Shown here: piece after piece, positions 24,255-33,712 of the stretch | Position numbering within the stretch: position 1 is the first letter of the stretch | How the letters are laid out: every line of letters starts with the position of its first letter | Assembly: GCA_037074705.1 (NCBI GenBank) | Contig: CM073594.1 | Span: 16,878,307 to 16,942,306 of the forward strand | From: Zhengitettix transpicula | Lineage: Eukaryota > Arthropoda > Insecta > Orthoptera > Tetrigidae | Reading direction: 5' to 3' | DNA: 64,000 nucleotides | Notes under the pieces: generated by a model | Told to the model about the DNA's origin: nothing | Databases searched by the model: none | What the model saw: the letters and a program-made list of their open reading frames with translations, nothing else | Program-made: the position numbers and the translations under genes

Positions 24255-24339
24255 TATATTATAATACATTCGCAGTTAGTTGGAGTAAAACTACATACGT
24301 TTACTTACTTTTATTTGTAGTTTAGGATCATCCACACGG

Positions 24340-24397
<58 letters not shown>

Positions 24398-25586
24398 TAA
24401 ACACATTCAATTGAAATAAAATTTAATTCTCAAACATTCAAAACAAAAAACGATGATAATGCAAAGCTAATAATAACTTCACAATGTCATAGATGTCACA
24501 ATCAACCTCAGAGACTATATAATATTTTAAATTCAAAATAAGGTGAGTCAATACACACTCGCAGTTGGATGCTGCGTCCCCACAGCAAACTCCTCTCCCG
24601 CTATCAGAAGGGCGTGGGACAAGTACCCAATGCCCGACCTACCTGATGCAGGTTTTTCTAGGGTTCGTCCTGCATTACTTTTAGGTGAATTGCCGGGTAG
24701 GATCCTTAAATCATAGCTCGGGGGCCCTAGTTAACCCTTGGCTACCTTCCTCTACCCTTCCACATCCCCCCTTTCAAATCCCTTCCTATGTTATTAAAGG
24801 GGAGTTGCCACCATGTGGATTACCCTCATGGGGCCTGTTACCTTAAAAAAAATTAGATCTTGATGTAATGGGAATTTGTCATCCATCGAATCCATGTGTA
24901 ACGTCACACTACCAATCACGCATAATACTGTACCAGGATGGGGGGAAAAAAATCAACCGGACCAGGAATCGAACCCGGTACCTGCGCTTAGCAACTGAGC
25001 TATCCGTGTCGACTCCAGATCCGGTACGAAATTCCTCCCTCCATTTTCTGCTGTTGTTTTATCACTTATTTTGTCTCTATTATGTTATCTTTCTTCTTAT
25101 TATTATAAGACATTCATTTGATCTCCAGTCGTTTATCGTGATACGAAAATAAAATGTTCCTAAAAAAAACTTTAATATTTCATGTTTCTATCTTTTTTCT
25201 CATCGCTTACAAACCTGAATTTAAGGACCTCGCTGGCGAACGGATTGTTATATGTAAATTGCTCTATGGTTTTATTATTTTCAATTTCTCCGCCCGGTAA
25301 ACCGGAGGTCCTCGGCTTCGATTCCAGGTACGGTCGATATTTTGAACCCTGATTTTTGTTTTGGGTTGAGCCTGAGAACGATTTCTCTCTATTCTTGAAT
25401 GGATGTTGGATATTTCCTGTGTTCCGTTGTCTGCGATATGTGAGACTGGAGTCAGGTCGAATCGTTGGTTGTCCCTCAACAGTGGGAACGTCAAACTGTT
25501 TTCCAAGCAATGTTTACATTTATTATTTTTTTCTTTGTCCAGATCCCGTGTTCTACGGTCATGACGGCAACGACGCCCTCAACTGA
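15568..25586 (+). CDS. otp: Orthopedia homeobox gene, 3' coding exons (5' part missing)
   Basis: Orthopedia is a paired-class homeodomain transcription factor acting in the nucleus in brain and neuroendocrine patterning. Exons seen: 15568-15751, 19573-19749 and probably 25543-25586; all junctions are GT/AG and phases agree (1, 1). The first begins with [20 protein letters not shown], homeodomain helix 3 plus the basic tail, then [18 protein letters not shown], a stretch typical of Otp. The second has two GQLxQG motifs and ends HYGLNSL, as in insect Otp. The third reads [14 protein letters not shown] then stop. Homeodomain helices 1 and 2 must lie on an exon to the left, because the intron falls at the usual position just before VWFQN. 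I found no such exon in 1-15567. No OAR motif is present in the last exon. Identity is firm; the 3' end is less so. Confidence 0.9.
15752..16200. other. otp intron, no further feature
   Basis: Unique AT-rich sequence after the homeobox exon. No second exon or repeat recognised. Confidence 0.5.
16205..16480 (-). pseudogene. Mariner-type transposase fossil
   Basis: On the - strand one frame reads [15 protein letters not shown] (16405-16455). After a frameshift it continues [25 protein letters not shown]. The motif PPRSPDLxPLDFFLWG-hKSLV...EEDL is the conserved DDE/D-region signature of a transposase group widespread in insects. The copy is frameshifted and lacks the rest of the protein, so it is dead. 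It lies in the otp intron. Confidence 0.75.
16560..17419. other. otp intron, partly GC-richer unique sequence
   Basis: About 16690-17100 looks single-copy and less AT-rich than the surroundings. No exon seen. A regulatory role for otp is possible but unsupported beyond composition. Confidence 0.35.
17420..18360. mobile_element. Foldback element with ~345 bp near-perfect inverted arms
   Basis: The left arm (17420-17766) and right arm (18015-18360) are almost exact reverse complements around a 248 bp spacer. Outer ends are 'tataaattaaattataat' and its complement. Inner ends are the 'gttgacaacac' block of the CTGANGA/GAAACGTTG family. The right arm carries CTGAAGA (18072) and GAAACGTTG (18096). 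The spacer has no recognisable gene. High arm identity suggests a recent origin or ongoing arm conversion. It lies in the otp intron between the homeobox exon and the next exon. Confidence 0.85.
18361..19572. other. otp intron with a small inverted repeat
   Basis: AT-rich. 18361-18415 is a (TA)n-like tract. At 19085-19113 and 19165-19195, 'cctgattggaacctcttcagg' pairs with 'cctgttgaagaggtccc..aatcaggg'; the right half continues GGGACGAAACGTAG, the CTGANGA-type motif described in the findings. No coding sequence before the 19573 acceptor. Confidence 0.5.
19573..19749 (+). CDS. otp: otp exon, Gly/Ser/Gln-rich region
   Basis: Acceptor 'tttcttgtag', donor G|GTAATG, entering and leaving in phase 1. 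The encoded text runs [18 protein letters not shown], then [18 protein letters not shown], then HYGLNSL. The FGQLNQ-SPL-LNSGL and HYGLN blocks are characteristic of arthropod Orthopedia proteins C-terminal to the homeodomain. It is GC-rich within AT-rich introns. Confidence 0.93.
19750..21706. other. otp intron; GC-richer patch, no exon recognised
   Basis: Mostly AT-rich unique sequence. Positions about 20240-20480 are GC-richer and single-copy ('gtcgatccggcttactgcg', 'ggcgcacgcaacgg'). A short inverted repeat ('cacttcaaaattatta' with 'taattttgaagta') lies near 21309-21354. I looked for an intervening otp exon and did not find one. Confidence 0.4.
21707..21910 (+). repeat. tRNA-derived SINE (family SINE1)
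   Basis: The head has box A 'tggtgtagtggccagcg' and box B 'gggctcgaatcccg', followed by the same body blocks as 1926-2190: 'ccatggatgtttgtg', 'gtcctggtctcgaaaactg', 'aaatcctgaatgtgtcatg', 'gtctcggtaggcc', 'tgtcgagccaaggagt'. Shorter than the first copy by internal deletions. Confidence 0.85.
21911..23565. other. otp intron; GC-richer unique patches
   Basis: Positions about 22150-22400 and 23010-23345 are GC-rich and single-copy, with frames open up to 96 codons that show no domain. 'ggaggccaattagcgtcg' holds a homeodomain-type core. 22440-22515 reads [12 protein letters not shown] at its end, faintly like a LINE ORF C-terminus. No exon supported. Confidence 0.35.
23566..23735. repeat. Palindromic element with a GTCGAAACGTT core
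   Basis: 'aatagttctcggatttcaca' through 'gcatatttatattaagac' on the left is mirrored by its complement on the right, around a 40-base centre reading 'tctaggcgaagatgacgac' and then GTCGAAACGTTG. It has the architecture of the other foldbacks here but different arms, so it is a separate family sharing the GAAACGTT core. Confidence 0.75.
23936..24065 (+). repeat. CTGANGA/GAAACGTTG element, right half only
   Basis: Carries 'gaaaggaacaaggatcgcag' then GAAACGTTGTGTGG, 'tatttatattacc' and 'gtctgaattggctac'. It matches the right half of copies 1 and 2; the left half is absent and CTGAC is replaced at the truncation point. Confidence 0.75.
24111..24149 (-). ncRNA. Hammerhead-like motif (candidate, unproven)
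   Basis: On the - strand: AAC, CTGATGA, G, GTCGC, loop AATTTAA, GCGAT, GAAAC, GTT, then GTT. AAC pairs with the final GTT (helix I), and GTCGC pairs with GCGAT (helix II, including one G-U). CTGANGA and GAAA match the hammerhead ribozyme core and the GTT site fits NUH. One extra base before helix II departs from the canonical fold, so self-cleavage is uncertain. Confidence 0.35.
24210..24394. repeat. Two (TA)n microsatellites
   Basis: (TA)n at about 24213-24250, then mixed TA to 24265, and (CA)n/(TA)n at about 24341-24392, about 80 bases apart. Confidence 0.95.
24565..24853 (+). repeat. RetA retroposon, 5'-truncated, with poly-A tail
   Basis: Starts at 'ggatgctgcgtccccacagc', longer than the copies at 10978 and 12082, and runs to 'gggcctgttaccttaaaaaaa'. 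It lies in the probable last otp intron. Confidence 0.85.
24940..25042 (-). repeat. tRNA-derived SINE head (family SINE2), reverse strand
   Basis: On the - strand, 'ggatagctcagttgctaag' (box A) and 'gggttcgattcc' (box B) are separated as in tRNA genes, followed by 'tggtccggttgatttttt'. The T-run and the missing acceptor-stem pairing argue for a SINE rather than a tRNA gene. A related + strand copy lies at 59113-59225 in an MSH5 intron. Confidence 0.75.
25090..25190 (+). repeat. Short dispersed repeat shared with the LINE inverted copies
   Basis: 'ttattataagacattcattt', 'gatctccagtcg', 'gtgatacg' and 'ctttaatatttca' recur in the same order at 31628-31705 and, in part, in reverse at 35108-35150. 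Unknown identity. Confidence 0.6.
25543..25586 (+). CDS. otp: Probable terminal coding exon of otp
   Basis: Acceptor 'ttctttgtccag' at 25542; the two leading bases complete the split codon from 19749. It encodes [14 protein letters not shown] and a TGA. The D-x-x-x-Y-x-H pattern follows HYGLNxL as in fly Otp (D-S-M-M-Y-Q-H), which supports it as genuine. It stops before any OAR motif, so this may be a short isoform, a shortened protein, or a frame disrupted after this point. Confidence 0.55.
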
Positions 25587-27233
25587 AGCAGGAGACGCCA
25601 GGAAGCCTGCAGAAGCCTCCTCCTCCCATCTTGTACCGACGATGATGTCCTTAGTGTTTCTAGTTGTACAGACTGCCTAGATGTGTGTGTACGAAGAAGT
25701 TGCAATGGACTTTGGAGCAGCTGGAACAGCAATAAGACTTAATTAAATTATCTCTTCTTGGTCCTTCACGAGATGGTGGCGCCGTCCACTGATTTTGCAA
25801 TTTAGAAGCTGCGTCACGGTTTTTAACTTTTCACAAGAAGGGAAAAAAAAACAAAAAACCATCTTCGCCTCTTGAGATTGGAACTGGAAATTTGAATAAA
25901 AGAGAGCGAATAATTTATTATTATTACTACTGAAGCAGACGCCAATCTTCGTAAAGTGTATACAATTAACACTCACCGCCCAGTTAAAAAGATTACGTTG
26001 TCTTCACTGTTTTATGTAGTCGTTTAATGGCAAGACTATTTCATGGTTAATTTTTAAATCAGGTTCATTACCTTTGCAATTTACCAAACACGACTGACGA
26101 GTCTCTTTTTTTTTCTTCTTTTTTTTACAATCGTAAATGTTACATCGACTTGAAAACAGCGATTTCAATCATTTTAATTAGATGAATGAATCTTCAGGGA
26201 TCGACCGTTTCTAGCACAAGCAATCTTTTTATCAAATCTAAGTAGCTCCGGCAAGGAGACATGCAAATTACTCAATCAGAGACCTAAAAAAATGTTCAAA
26301 TACGAAACTAATGTTCTTGTTTTTCTTCTTCTTCTTCTTCTTCAAAGGATCCGTCCGGTTTTTAAAAAATAAAATGTTTTGTTTACACTGGATAACATTT
26401 TCGGCCTTCATTATGACGATTTTTCCCGGTTTTTATCTCAAAATTACTGTTAGAAATTTTTTTTTTAAAGGTCTTGCTGCAGTTTACCAACAACAACAAA
26501 AAAATTACCCCGTTTTCCCTGGAAAAACGTTAATTGAGTGGTAATTCTTTATGTAATTCACTCTCTAAAATATCACGGAATATATTTTAAATAGATGGTG
26601 TACATTTGTAAGAATAATTTTTTTTCCCACTCGGTTTTGGTTTCGCCGCCCCCCTCCCCCCTCTTCGCCCCCCCCCCCACCGCAGTTGTTAACTTTAAAA
26701 CTGTATAGTTCCTCTTGATGTGGTGTAAATACTGAAGTGTAGATTCGAGAAAGAGAGAACTCGGTTCTGTCTGTGGAACCGACAAATCTCTCTAGCTGGT
26801 GGAAAGGGAACAGGTGAATTTTTGAAATACGAAACTAAATTAAAGACAGTTAAAATTTGGATACGGAAAACAAAAAAAATATATATATTCAGTGACGGAT
26901 AACTATTATAACTCTAGGAAAATAATATCATGAGGTGTTTCCAATTTAATTCAAGCGTTCGAGAAAAGCTTTTATTAAAAAAATATAAGCACAAATAATG
27001 GCTACAAACTTTCATTCTCAAATATGTTAAACGTAATTTTATTTACAAAATTTTTTTAAAAAAAGTTGGGGATATTTTTATAAACCCCCTTTTTTTCCCC
27101 TCGTTCATTTTGTCGTCACTTCAGTGTTCTTCAATGCTCGTGTGAACCTTGAAACGTTTCCTTAAACCATACACTGGATTTTTTAATTTTCCATTTCTCC
27201 TCCTCCTTCTTCTTCGTCTGAACTTTACAGTTG

Positions 27234-27234
<1 letters not shown>
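25587..27234 (+). other. Probable otp 3' UTR or flank
   Basis: Single-copy, mixed-composition sequence follows the TGA at 25586 without known repeats, with T-runs and a C-rich tract at 26647-26680 as often seen in long insect 3' UTRs. No strong polyadenylation site was singled out. A second interpretation is intron, if otp coding continues downstream. Confidence 0.35.

Positions 27235-27313
<79 letters not shown>
27235..27313. repeat. Compound (TA)n(GA)n microsatellite
   Basis: About 46 bases of TA followed by about 32 bases of GA. Its long in-phase dinucleotide runs produce spurious open frames on both strands. Confidence 0.97.
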
Positions 27314-27318
<5 letters not shown>

Positions 27319-27490
27319 CCAGATATTTATCCTAAACATTCACAGCGTTCCATTTGAGGATTAAAATTATTCTTTTTCTTTTATCTTCAGAATAGTGAAA
27401 CATATCACTTAACATAATTCAGGCTACTGGTTGTCTCTTCTTCGTGAATCTCACAGTGTTTTTTTTATTAATTTAAAGTTATCGTTTAGT

Positions 27491-29240
27491 GGTTATTATC
27501 GCTGTAAACCATTATCCTTGCTAAATACAGTGACGCCACAGTTCCGTTTCAGTATTCAATAATATTCATAATTATAGATAGTTAATTATGACTGGGCTAT
27601 TTTGTTTTTCTATTTTGCTTATTATTGGTACCGCTGTAAACCATTATCCTTGCTAAATACAGTGACATCACAGTATTTTCAGTATTCAATAATATTCCAA
27701 AATTATAGATAGTTAATTATGACTCGGCCATTTCGGTTTTTTTCCGCTAATTATTGGTATCTCTGTAAACCATTATCCTTGCTAATGTTCCAAAATTATA
27801 GAAAGTTAATTATGACTCGGCCATTTCGGTTTTTTTCCGCTAATTATTGGTATCACTGTAAACCATTATCCTTGCTAAATACAGTGACGTCACAGTTCTG
27901 GTTTCAGTATTCAGGAATATTCCAAAATTATAGATAGTTAATTATGACTTGGCTATTTTCTATTTTTTCCTGCTAATTATTGGTATCGCTGTAAACCATT
28001 ATCCTTGCTTAATAAAGTGACGTCACAGTTCTGGTTTCAGTATTCAATAATCCAAATTTTTAGATAGTTAATTATGACTCGGTCATTTTGGTTTTTTTCC
28101 GCTAATTATTGGTATGGCTGTAATCCATTATCCTTGCTAAATACAGTGACGTCACACTTCCGTTTCAGTATTCAATAATATTCCAAAACTACAGATAGTT
28201 AATTATGACTCGGCTATTTTCTATTTTTCCCTGCTAATTATTGGTATCGCTGTAAACCATTATCCTTGCAAAACACAGTGACGTCACAGTTATGGTTTCA
28301 GTATTCAAAAATATTCCAAAATTATAGATAGTTAATTATGCCTCGGCCATTTTGTTCTTTATTTTCGCTAATTATTGGTATCGCAGTAAACCATTATCCT
28401 AGCTAAACAGTGACGTCACACTTCCGTTTCAGTATTCAAGAATATTCCAAAATTATAGATAGTTAATTATGAGTCGCTAATTATTGGTATCGCTGTAATC
28501 CATTATCCTTGCTAAATACAGTGACGTCACAGTTCTGGTTTCAGTATTCAAGAATATTCCAAAATTATAGATAGTTAATTATGAGTCGCTAATTATTGGT
28601 ATCGCTGTAATCCATTATCCTTGCTAAATACAGTGACGTCACAGTTCTGGTTTCAGTATTCAGGAATATTCCAAAATTATAGATAGTTAATTATGACTTG
28701 GCTATTTTCTATTTTTTCCTGCTAATTATTGGTATCGCTGTAAACCATTATCCTTGCTTAATAAAGTGACGTCACAGTTCTGGTTTCAATATTCAAGAAT
28801 ATTCCAAAATTATAGGCAGTTAATTATGACTCGGCTATTTTCTATTTTTTCCTGCTAATTATTGGTATCGCTGTAAACCAGTATCCTTGCTAAATACAGT
28901 GACGTCACAGTTCTGGTTTCAGTATTCAGGAATATTCCAAAATTATAGATAGTTAATTATGACTTGGCTATTTTCTATTTTTTCCTGCTAATTATTGGTA
29001 TCGCTGTAAACCATTATCCTTGCTTAATAAAGTGACGTCACAGTTCTGGTTTCAATATTCAAGAATATTCCAAAATTATAGGCAGTTAATTATGACTCGG
29101 CTATTTTCTATTTTTTCCTGCTAATTATTGGTATCGCTGTAAACCAGTATCCTTGCTAAATACAGTGACGTCACAGTTATGGTTTCAGTATTCAATAATA
29201 TTCCAAATTAGACATAGTTAATTATGACTCGGCCATTTTG
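27491..29240 (+). repeat. Minisatellite, 14 units of about 95-135 bp with TGACGTCA
   Basis: The block 'gctgtaaaccattatccttg' (with slight variants) occurs 14 times between 27500 and 29135. A unit reads: that block, 'ctaaatacagtgacgtcacag', 'gtttcagtattcaataat', 'ccaaaattatagatagttaa', 'ttatgactcggctatttt', 'ctgctaattattggtatc'. Eleven of the 14 units hold an intact TGACGTCA palindrome; the first two have one-base changes and the third lost the segment. Two higher-order pairs (28680-28880 and 28940-29140) are near identical, showing recent unequal exchange. Confidence 0.95.
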
Positions 29241-30360
29241 TTTCGTAAGCTTGCACACGACTCTGTGGAAAGTTGCGGTTTGGTTTTTTATCCGCAGCAG
29301 CAACGTGGCGTCGCAATGTGGGCGTAATCAAGCCAGTTTGCATTACATAGTAATTGTCCGTTTTAACATGCATTTCCTCGCGGAATGGGATTTATCCAAT
29401 TCGACGCGGCATCACCGTTGTTTAACTTCATCCCCGTGATGTAATGGAATATATAATTTCTCATTTACAACCCGGTCCGCGGGTTTCGGATGGTCGGTTG
29501 TGACAAATACACAAAACAAACCCCCCCCTAAAAAAAGTGTGTGTATGGAGAGAAAAGTGGTCAGAGTTGCTAATAACGCATTCTGAATTGACCGTGCCTC
29601 GCTATTAAACATGTATAGGTAATCATTTTTCGCCCCCCTCCCCTTAATGACGGCACCGGTTTATATGTTTCTGATTGTTACATCGGCGTATTCAAGGGGA
29701 CATCAACATTTTATATAAACAACGTACAGTGTGTGGGGGGGTTTTGGTATGTTCATTTCATTCATTTGCCACTACACTTTTAAATGCGGTATCGTTTTCC
29801 AAACCGACACGATGTATTTATTTTTTTAAAAAAAATAAAACCGTGCTCGTGTTTAAACAGCTTTAAAAATGTGACTTTGGAATATTTTGTTGGCCGTCAG
29901 GTAAATTACACGAAATTGAATGTAACCTCAAACACATGCATGCATGCATACAAACCCTGATTGAAATTTACAATTAAAAATAATTGGCCGATATATGTAG
30001 GCGTAGCTGGTTTGGTTACATAACCTATAAAACATTAAACTCGCATATATTTGGTTATTAAATCACTTTTTTAAAAAATAAAAAAAGCGTCCTTAATAAT
30101 ACATGAGGTATTTAATTCTTACAAATTGCGGATTTGTAGACTCACAGTAAAAAAGAAAAGAGATCCAGTATTTTATCAATTTTAGAACCATCCTTTGAAA
30201 CAATGGCCGTAGGTTAGTTAGAAATTCATGAATTTAATTCTCAGAAGGAGGAGAAAGTTCCCATAGATCCATTAATACTCAAAAACAAACAGTTCAAACA
30301 TTTTTGGCTTGTTTTTTCAAATAAGTTTACAACACATTTAAAATGAAAAAATTAATAAAA
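29241..30360. other. Unique sequence after the minisatellite, no gene seen
   Basis: 29241-29460 is GC-richer and single-copy. C-runs occur near 29521 and 29632, and G-run 29735-29741. Longest frame 71 codons without domains. Could belong to otp 3' sequence or to a regulatory element. Confidence 0.4.
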
Positions 30361-30364
30361 TGAA

Positions 30365-30500
30365 AGATAGCCAAATATGGATAAAAATAAGTGATAATAT
30401 TAAAATACCACACAGCAACGTTTCTGGGACCCTTGTCGGCCTTCTTCAGGTGCTGAAGAAGAGCCTAGAGCGACACAACTGTACTATGTCAGTTGACAAA
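30365..30500 (-). repeat. CTGANGA/GAAACGTTG element
   Basis: Reads on the - strand CTGAAGA (30445-30451) and GAAACGTTG (30418-30426), with the usual 'ctctaggctcttcttcagc' on the other side and 'ataccacac' flank. One half only. Confidence 0.75.
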
Positions 30501-30504
30501 ATTC

Positions 30505-31100
30505 TTCTTCTTCGGTTTTTCCCTCACCTTTTATAGTTTTGCCCGTCTTCATTACTGTCTATTGTTCCAGTCTCCGTCTTCCAAATTCCTGTCCTCCATT
30601 ATGGTTTTCACATGGGTTTTGCACTTTAACCCTGGGTCTGCCCCTGTTTTTTTTTTCCAGGAGGTGTGACCATTAGTATATATTTCTTTTGGCCATCTTC
30701 CAATTTCCATTCTTTGTATAAACAATTTTATTATTTACATTGTAAGAAGATACAAAAAGGTGTCGAAACGTCGTTAAAAATATAAATACAGTTTTGGAAA
30801 CTTATGCCAGTCATTTGAAACATAGAAATTAGGTTTTGAAATAAACCTTTCTGACTATTAACAGTTGAATGCTTAATTTACGTTGGTAAAATTTTGTTTC
30901 GACGAAAACAATATTTTATTTTTTTCTTCTGCTTCTTCTTCTTGGACTTTTCCCTCCCCTTTTATAGGTTTGCCCGTCTTCAATTTCCATTTCTGTCTGT
31001 CGTCACAATCTCCCTCTTCCGAATTCGTATCCTCCATTATGGGTTTCACATGGGTTTCCCACCACTTTAATCTGGGTCTACCCCGTTTATTATTTTTTTC
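30505..31100 (-). pseudogene. LINE ORF C-terminus, two tandem fragments
   Basis: On the - strand, 30930-31085 translates to PRLKWWETHVKPIMEDTNSEEGDCDDRQKWKLKTGKPIKGEGK, a LINE ORF2 C-terminal tail. 30515-30660 is a second, more decayed copy of the same text (ENHNGGQEFGRRRLEQ region). Together with 31101-31440 they form one dead non-LTR element whose 3' end was duplicated. Confidence 0.65.
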
Positions 31101-31669
31101 CTGGAGGTGTGACCATTCTTATATTTCTTTTGGCCGTCTTCCATTCTTTGTACGTGGCCATACCATTTAAGGGTTTGATTTTTCAATCCTTTTTAACTGC
31201 AGACGTGTGGTTACGTTCATTTCTTTTCCAAAGGAGCTCATTTCTTAATTTTATCCTGTCTTTTTGTTTTTTTGAAGACTTCTCCTCAGATAATCGAATT
31301 CTACTGTTCTAATTTTTTTGTTCTTTTGGTCAGGGGCCAAGTTTCACTTCCATAACATAGAATGTTCTGTTTTATTATGCTCTTATAAATTTTGATTTTT
31401 GTTTTTCCTTTGTTAAATTTTTATTCCAAATTACTCCGTGTAAAATCTTATTATATTGACCAATAAAAACGGACAGAAAAAAGTATTTTTAAAAAAAATG
31501 GGAATAATGAGCTTTTGAGTTTCGACAACTGACCAGTGCAGTTGTGTCGCTCTAGGCTCTTCTTTAGCACCTGAAGAAAGGCGACAAGGATCCCGGAAAC
31601 GTTGTGTCTGTATTAGGCTATCGTTCTTATTATTATAAGACATTCATTTGATCTCCAGTCGTGATACGA
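31101..31669 (-). repeat. Left arm of a 570 bp LINE-containing inverted duplication
   Basis: Near-complete reverse complement of 35111-35680. It contains a LINE fragment (YGSETWPLTKRTKKLE on the - strand near 31290-31360; RYGHV.R-like text near 31150) and a CTGANGA/GAAACGTTG element on the + strand (CTGAAGA at 31571, GAAACGTTG at 31597). The shared insertion of that element in both arms shows the arms arose from one composite sequence. Confidence 0.85.
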
Positions 31670-32337
31670 CAATAAAATAAACTTTAATATTTCAGGTTTC
31701 TAATTTTTTTTTCTTTTAAAAAAAATACTTTTTCCTCCTCGATGGAAAATCATTTAAAATTTTACAAACACTTAATTTTGAACATTTTTTTCCTTCTCTA
31801 AGGGAAAAAACACACACACGTTCTTCATGTTAAATGTTTCACCTTAGACGTATTTAATTAAATCTGAACAGGAAGTTACTTACTTTGATGAATATTGTAC
31901 CATTATGAAGCAGCTGGTCTCCCATAATCTTGGTACAGATACATTTTTCCATCCACAGTGAAACGAATAAATGTCTGAAGCACCATCTTGAAATAATTTT
32001 TACGGTCAGTTTCGACAGGCCATTGTTTAATAGCGTATTACTTCGTTCCAAAGCCGTTAGATGTATTTTTAAACAGTATAAAGTCAGCGATAATAACCAA
32101 ATAATTAGGGTCCCAGTCCGAGAAAAAATATTTTTTTAAAAGAGTTAAATTCTCGAAATAATTGTGCAAATTTATTATGGTGATTCTGAATATTTTATGG
32201 GGTTTATTAGGCTAAAAGGTGAGGGGGGAATAAATTGTTTCTAAATTACTGAGCCTCGCGATTCCAACCTCTAAAAAAACTCCAACAGATTGGCCTTTTA
32301 ATTTCAACGAGTATGTTTTCTCAAGAGGTTGACATTA
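31670..32337. other. AT-rich sequence inside the inverted duplication, no gene seen
   Basis: Unique AT-rich sequence before the first tandem array. No exon or RNA gene recognised. Confidence 0.5.
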
Positions 32338-33085
32338 GTTTTTTTACCGTTACTATACCTCACTGACATTTAAACACAATATAGTTTTTCTGACTTTATC
32401 ACATTTACAGTCTTTCCTCAATTATTTCTCTCTCCCTTTTTTTACACTACTGTCTACGGTTTTTGTGTAATGTATGTGTTTCATTTAATTCCCCTCCTGA
32501 TTTTCTGCTCAACGTTACTATATATTTTTTACCATAATAACTACACCTCACTGGCATTTAAACACAATATAGTTTTTCTGACTTTATCACAATCATTCCA
32601 CAATTATTTCTCTCTTTTTTTTATACTACTGTCTACGGTGTTTGTCTAATGTATATTTTTCATTTAAATCCCCTCTCATGATTCCCTGCTCAACGCTACT
32701 ATATATTTTTTACCATAATAACTATACCTCACTGACATTTAAACACAATATATAGTTTTTCTGACTTTATCACATTTACAGTCATTCCTCAATTATTTCT
32801 CCCTTTTTTTCTTACACTACTGTCTACGGTTTTTGTGTAATGTATATGTTTCATTTAAATTCCCTCCTAATTTCCTGCTCAACTTTACTATATATTTTTT
32901 ACCATAATAACTATACCTCACTGACATTTAAACACAATATAGTTTTTCTGACTTTATCACAATCATTCCTCAATTATTTCTCTCTCTTTTTTTTACACTA
33001 CTGTCTACGGTTTTTGTCTAATGTATATGTTTCATTTAAATTCCCCTCCTGATTTCCTGCTCAACGTTACTATATATATAATTTT
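32338..33085 (+). repeat. Tandem array, four units of about 186 bp
   Basis: 'acctcactgacatttaaaca' begins units at about 32357, 32545, 32726 and 32915. Each unit continues through 'tttctgactttatcac', 'actactgtctacgg', 'tgtatatgtttcattta' and 'cctgctcaac'. Units differ by small indels and substitutions. Confidence 0.93.
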
Positions 33086-33610
33086 TTTAACCTTCGAGAA
33101 AGGTTCACACACACAATGGAAAGCCCTCTATATATATATATAATTCTGTGAAACAGTGCGACATATTGGAAGCAATGAAAGTTTGCATGCAATCAAGCTT
33201 TATTATTATTATTATTATTACCGAAAAGAAAACACAACTACTACCAACTTGAAGCATTAAATAATCTGAAAACTGATATATTAAAATGTTAAAATATCTT
33301 TGACTCATGTAGTTTACATCAGCCAAATTCTCCATTATATATATATATTTTTTTTAAGTTCCACAATCGATAAAGGGGGGGGGGGTGAGAAATTTTAAAT
33401 TGTCATTGACGGTTTCAGTGACGACCATTTTGAATTATTTTAAAAGGTTTCGTTGTCTGCTTGTAATTTAATGCGTGGAGCTGTCGCGACCAGGACTAAC
33501 TAGGTCCTCCACCACCAAAAATCTTCTCTCTGTCTAACGCAGACAATGGAACAGGCCGATTAAAATGAGCCTTGTACAGAAAATTGGGACATCTTAATTT
33601 ATTTATAAAA
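33086..33610. other. Low-complexity and AT-rich sequence, no gene seen
   Basis: Short (TA)n and (ATT)n runs at 33071, 33129, 33200-33220 and 33336, a G-run at 33376-33386, and unique sequence to the piggyBac-type element. Confidence 0.5.
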
Positions 33611-33712
33611 TTAACCCTTTGCACTCCGGGGGGTGGGAGGGGGGGGCTCCATAGCGGAGCCCCTCGAGCTTGAAGTCTCCGGAGCCCCCCTCCCCGGAGT
33701 GCAAAGGGTTAA
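33611..33712. mobile_element. piggyBac-type MITE flanked by TTAA
   Basis: The element is bounded by TTAA at 33611-33614 and TTAA at 33709-33712. Its ends are CCCTTTGCACTCCGG and the exact complement CCGGAGTGCAAAGGG, with further pairing through the G/C-rich 'ggggggctcc' and 'ggagcccccc'. TTAA target sites and termini beginning CCC are hallmarks of the piggyBac superfamily. At ~100 bp it has no transposase and can fold into one hairpin. Confidence 0.85.

Noticed and set aside
25465..25680. Alternative frame over the otp terminal exon (71 codons)
   Set aside because: Its phase does not match the 19749 donor and it lacks family text; the 14-codon frame matching DxxxYxH is preferred.
27121..27364. 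Open frames of 71-72 codons with Ser-Leu and Tyr-Ile repeats
   Set aside because: They are translations of the (TA)n(GA)n microsatellite.
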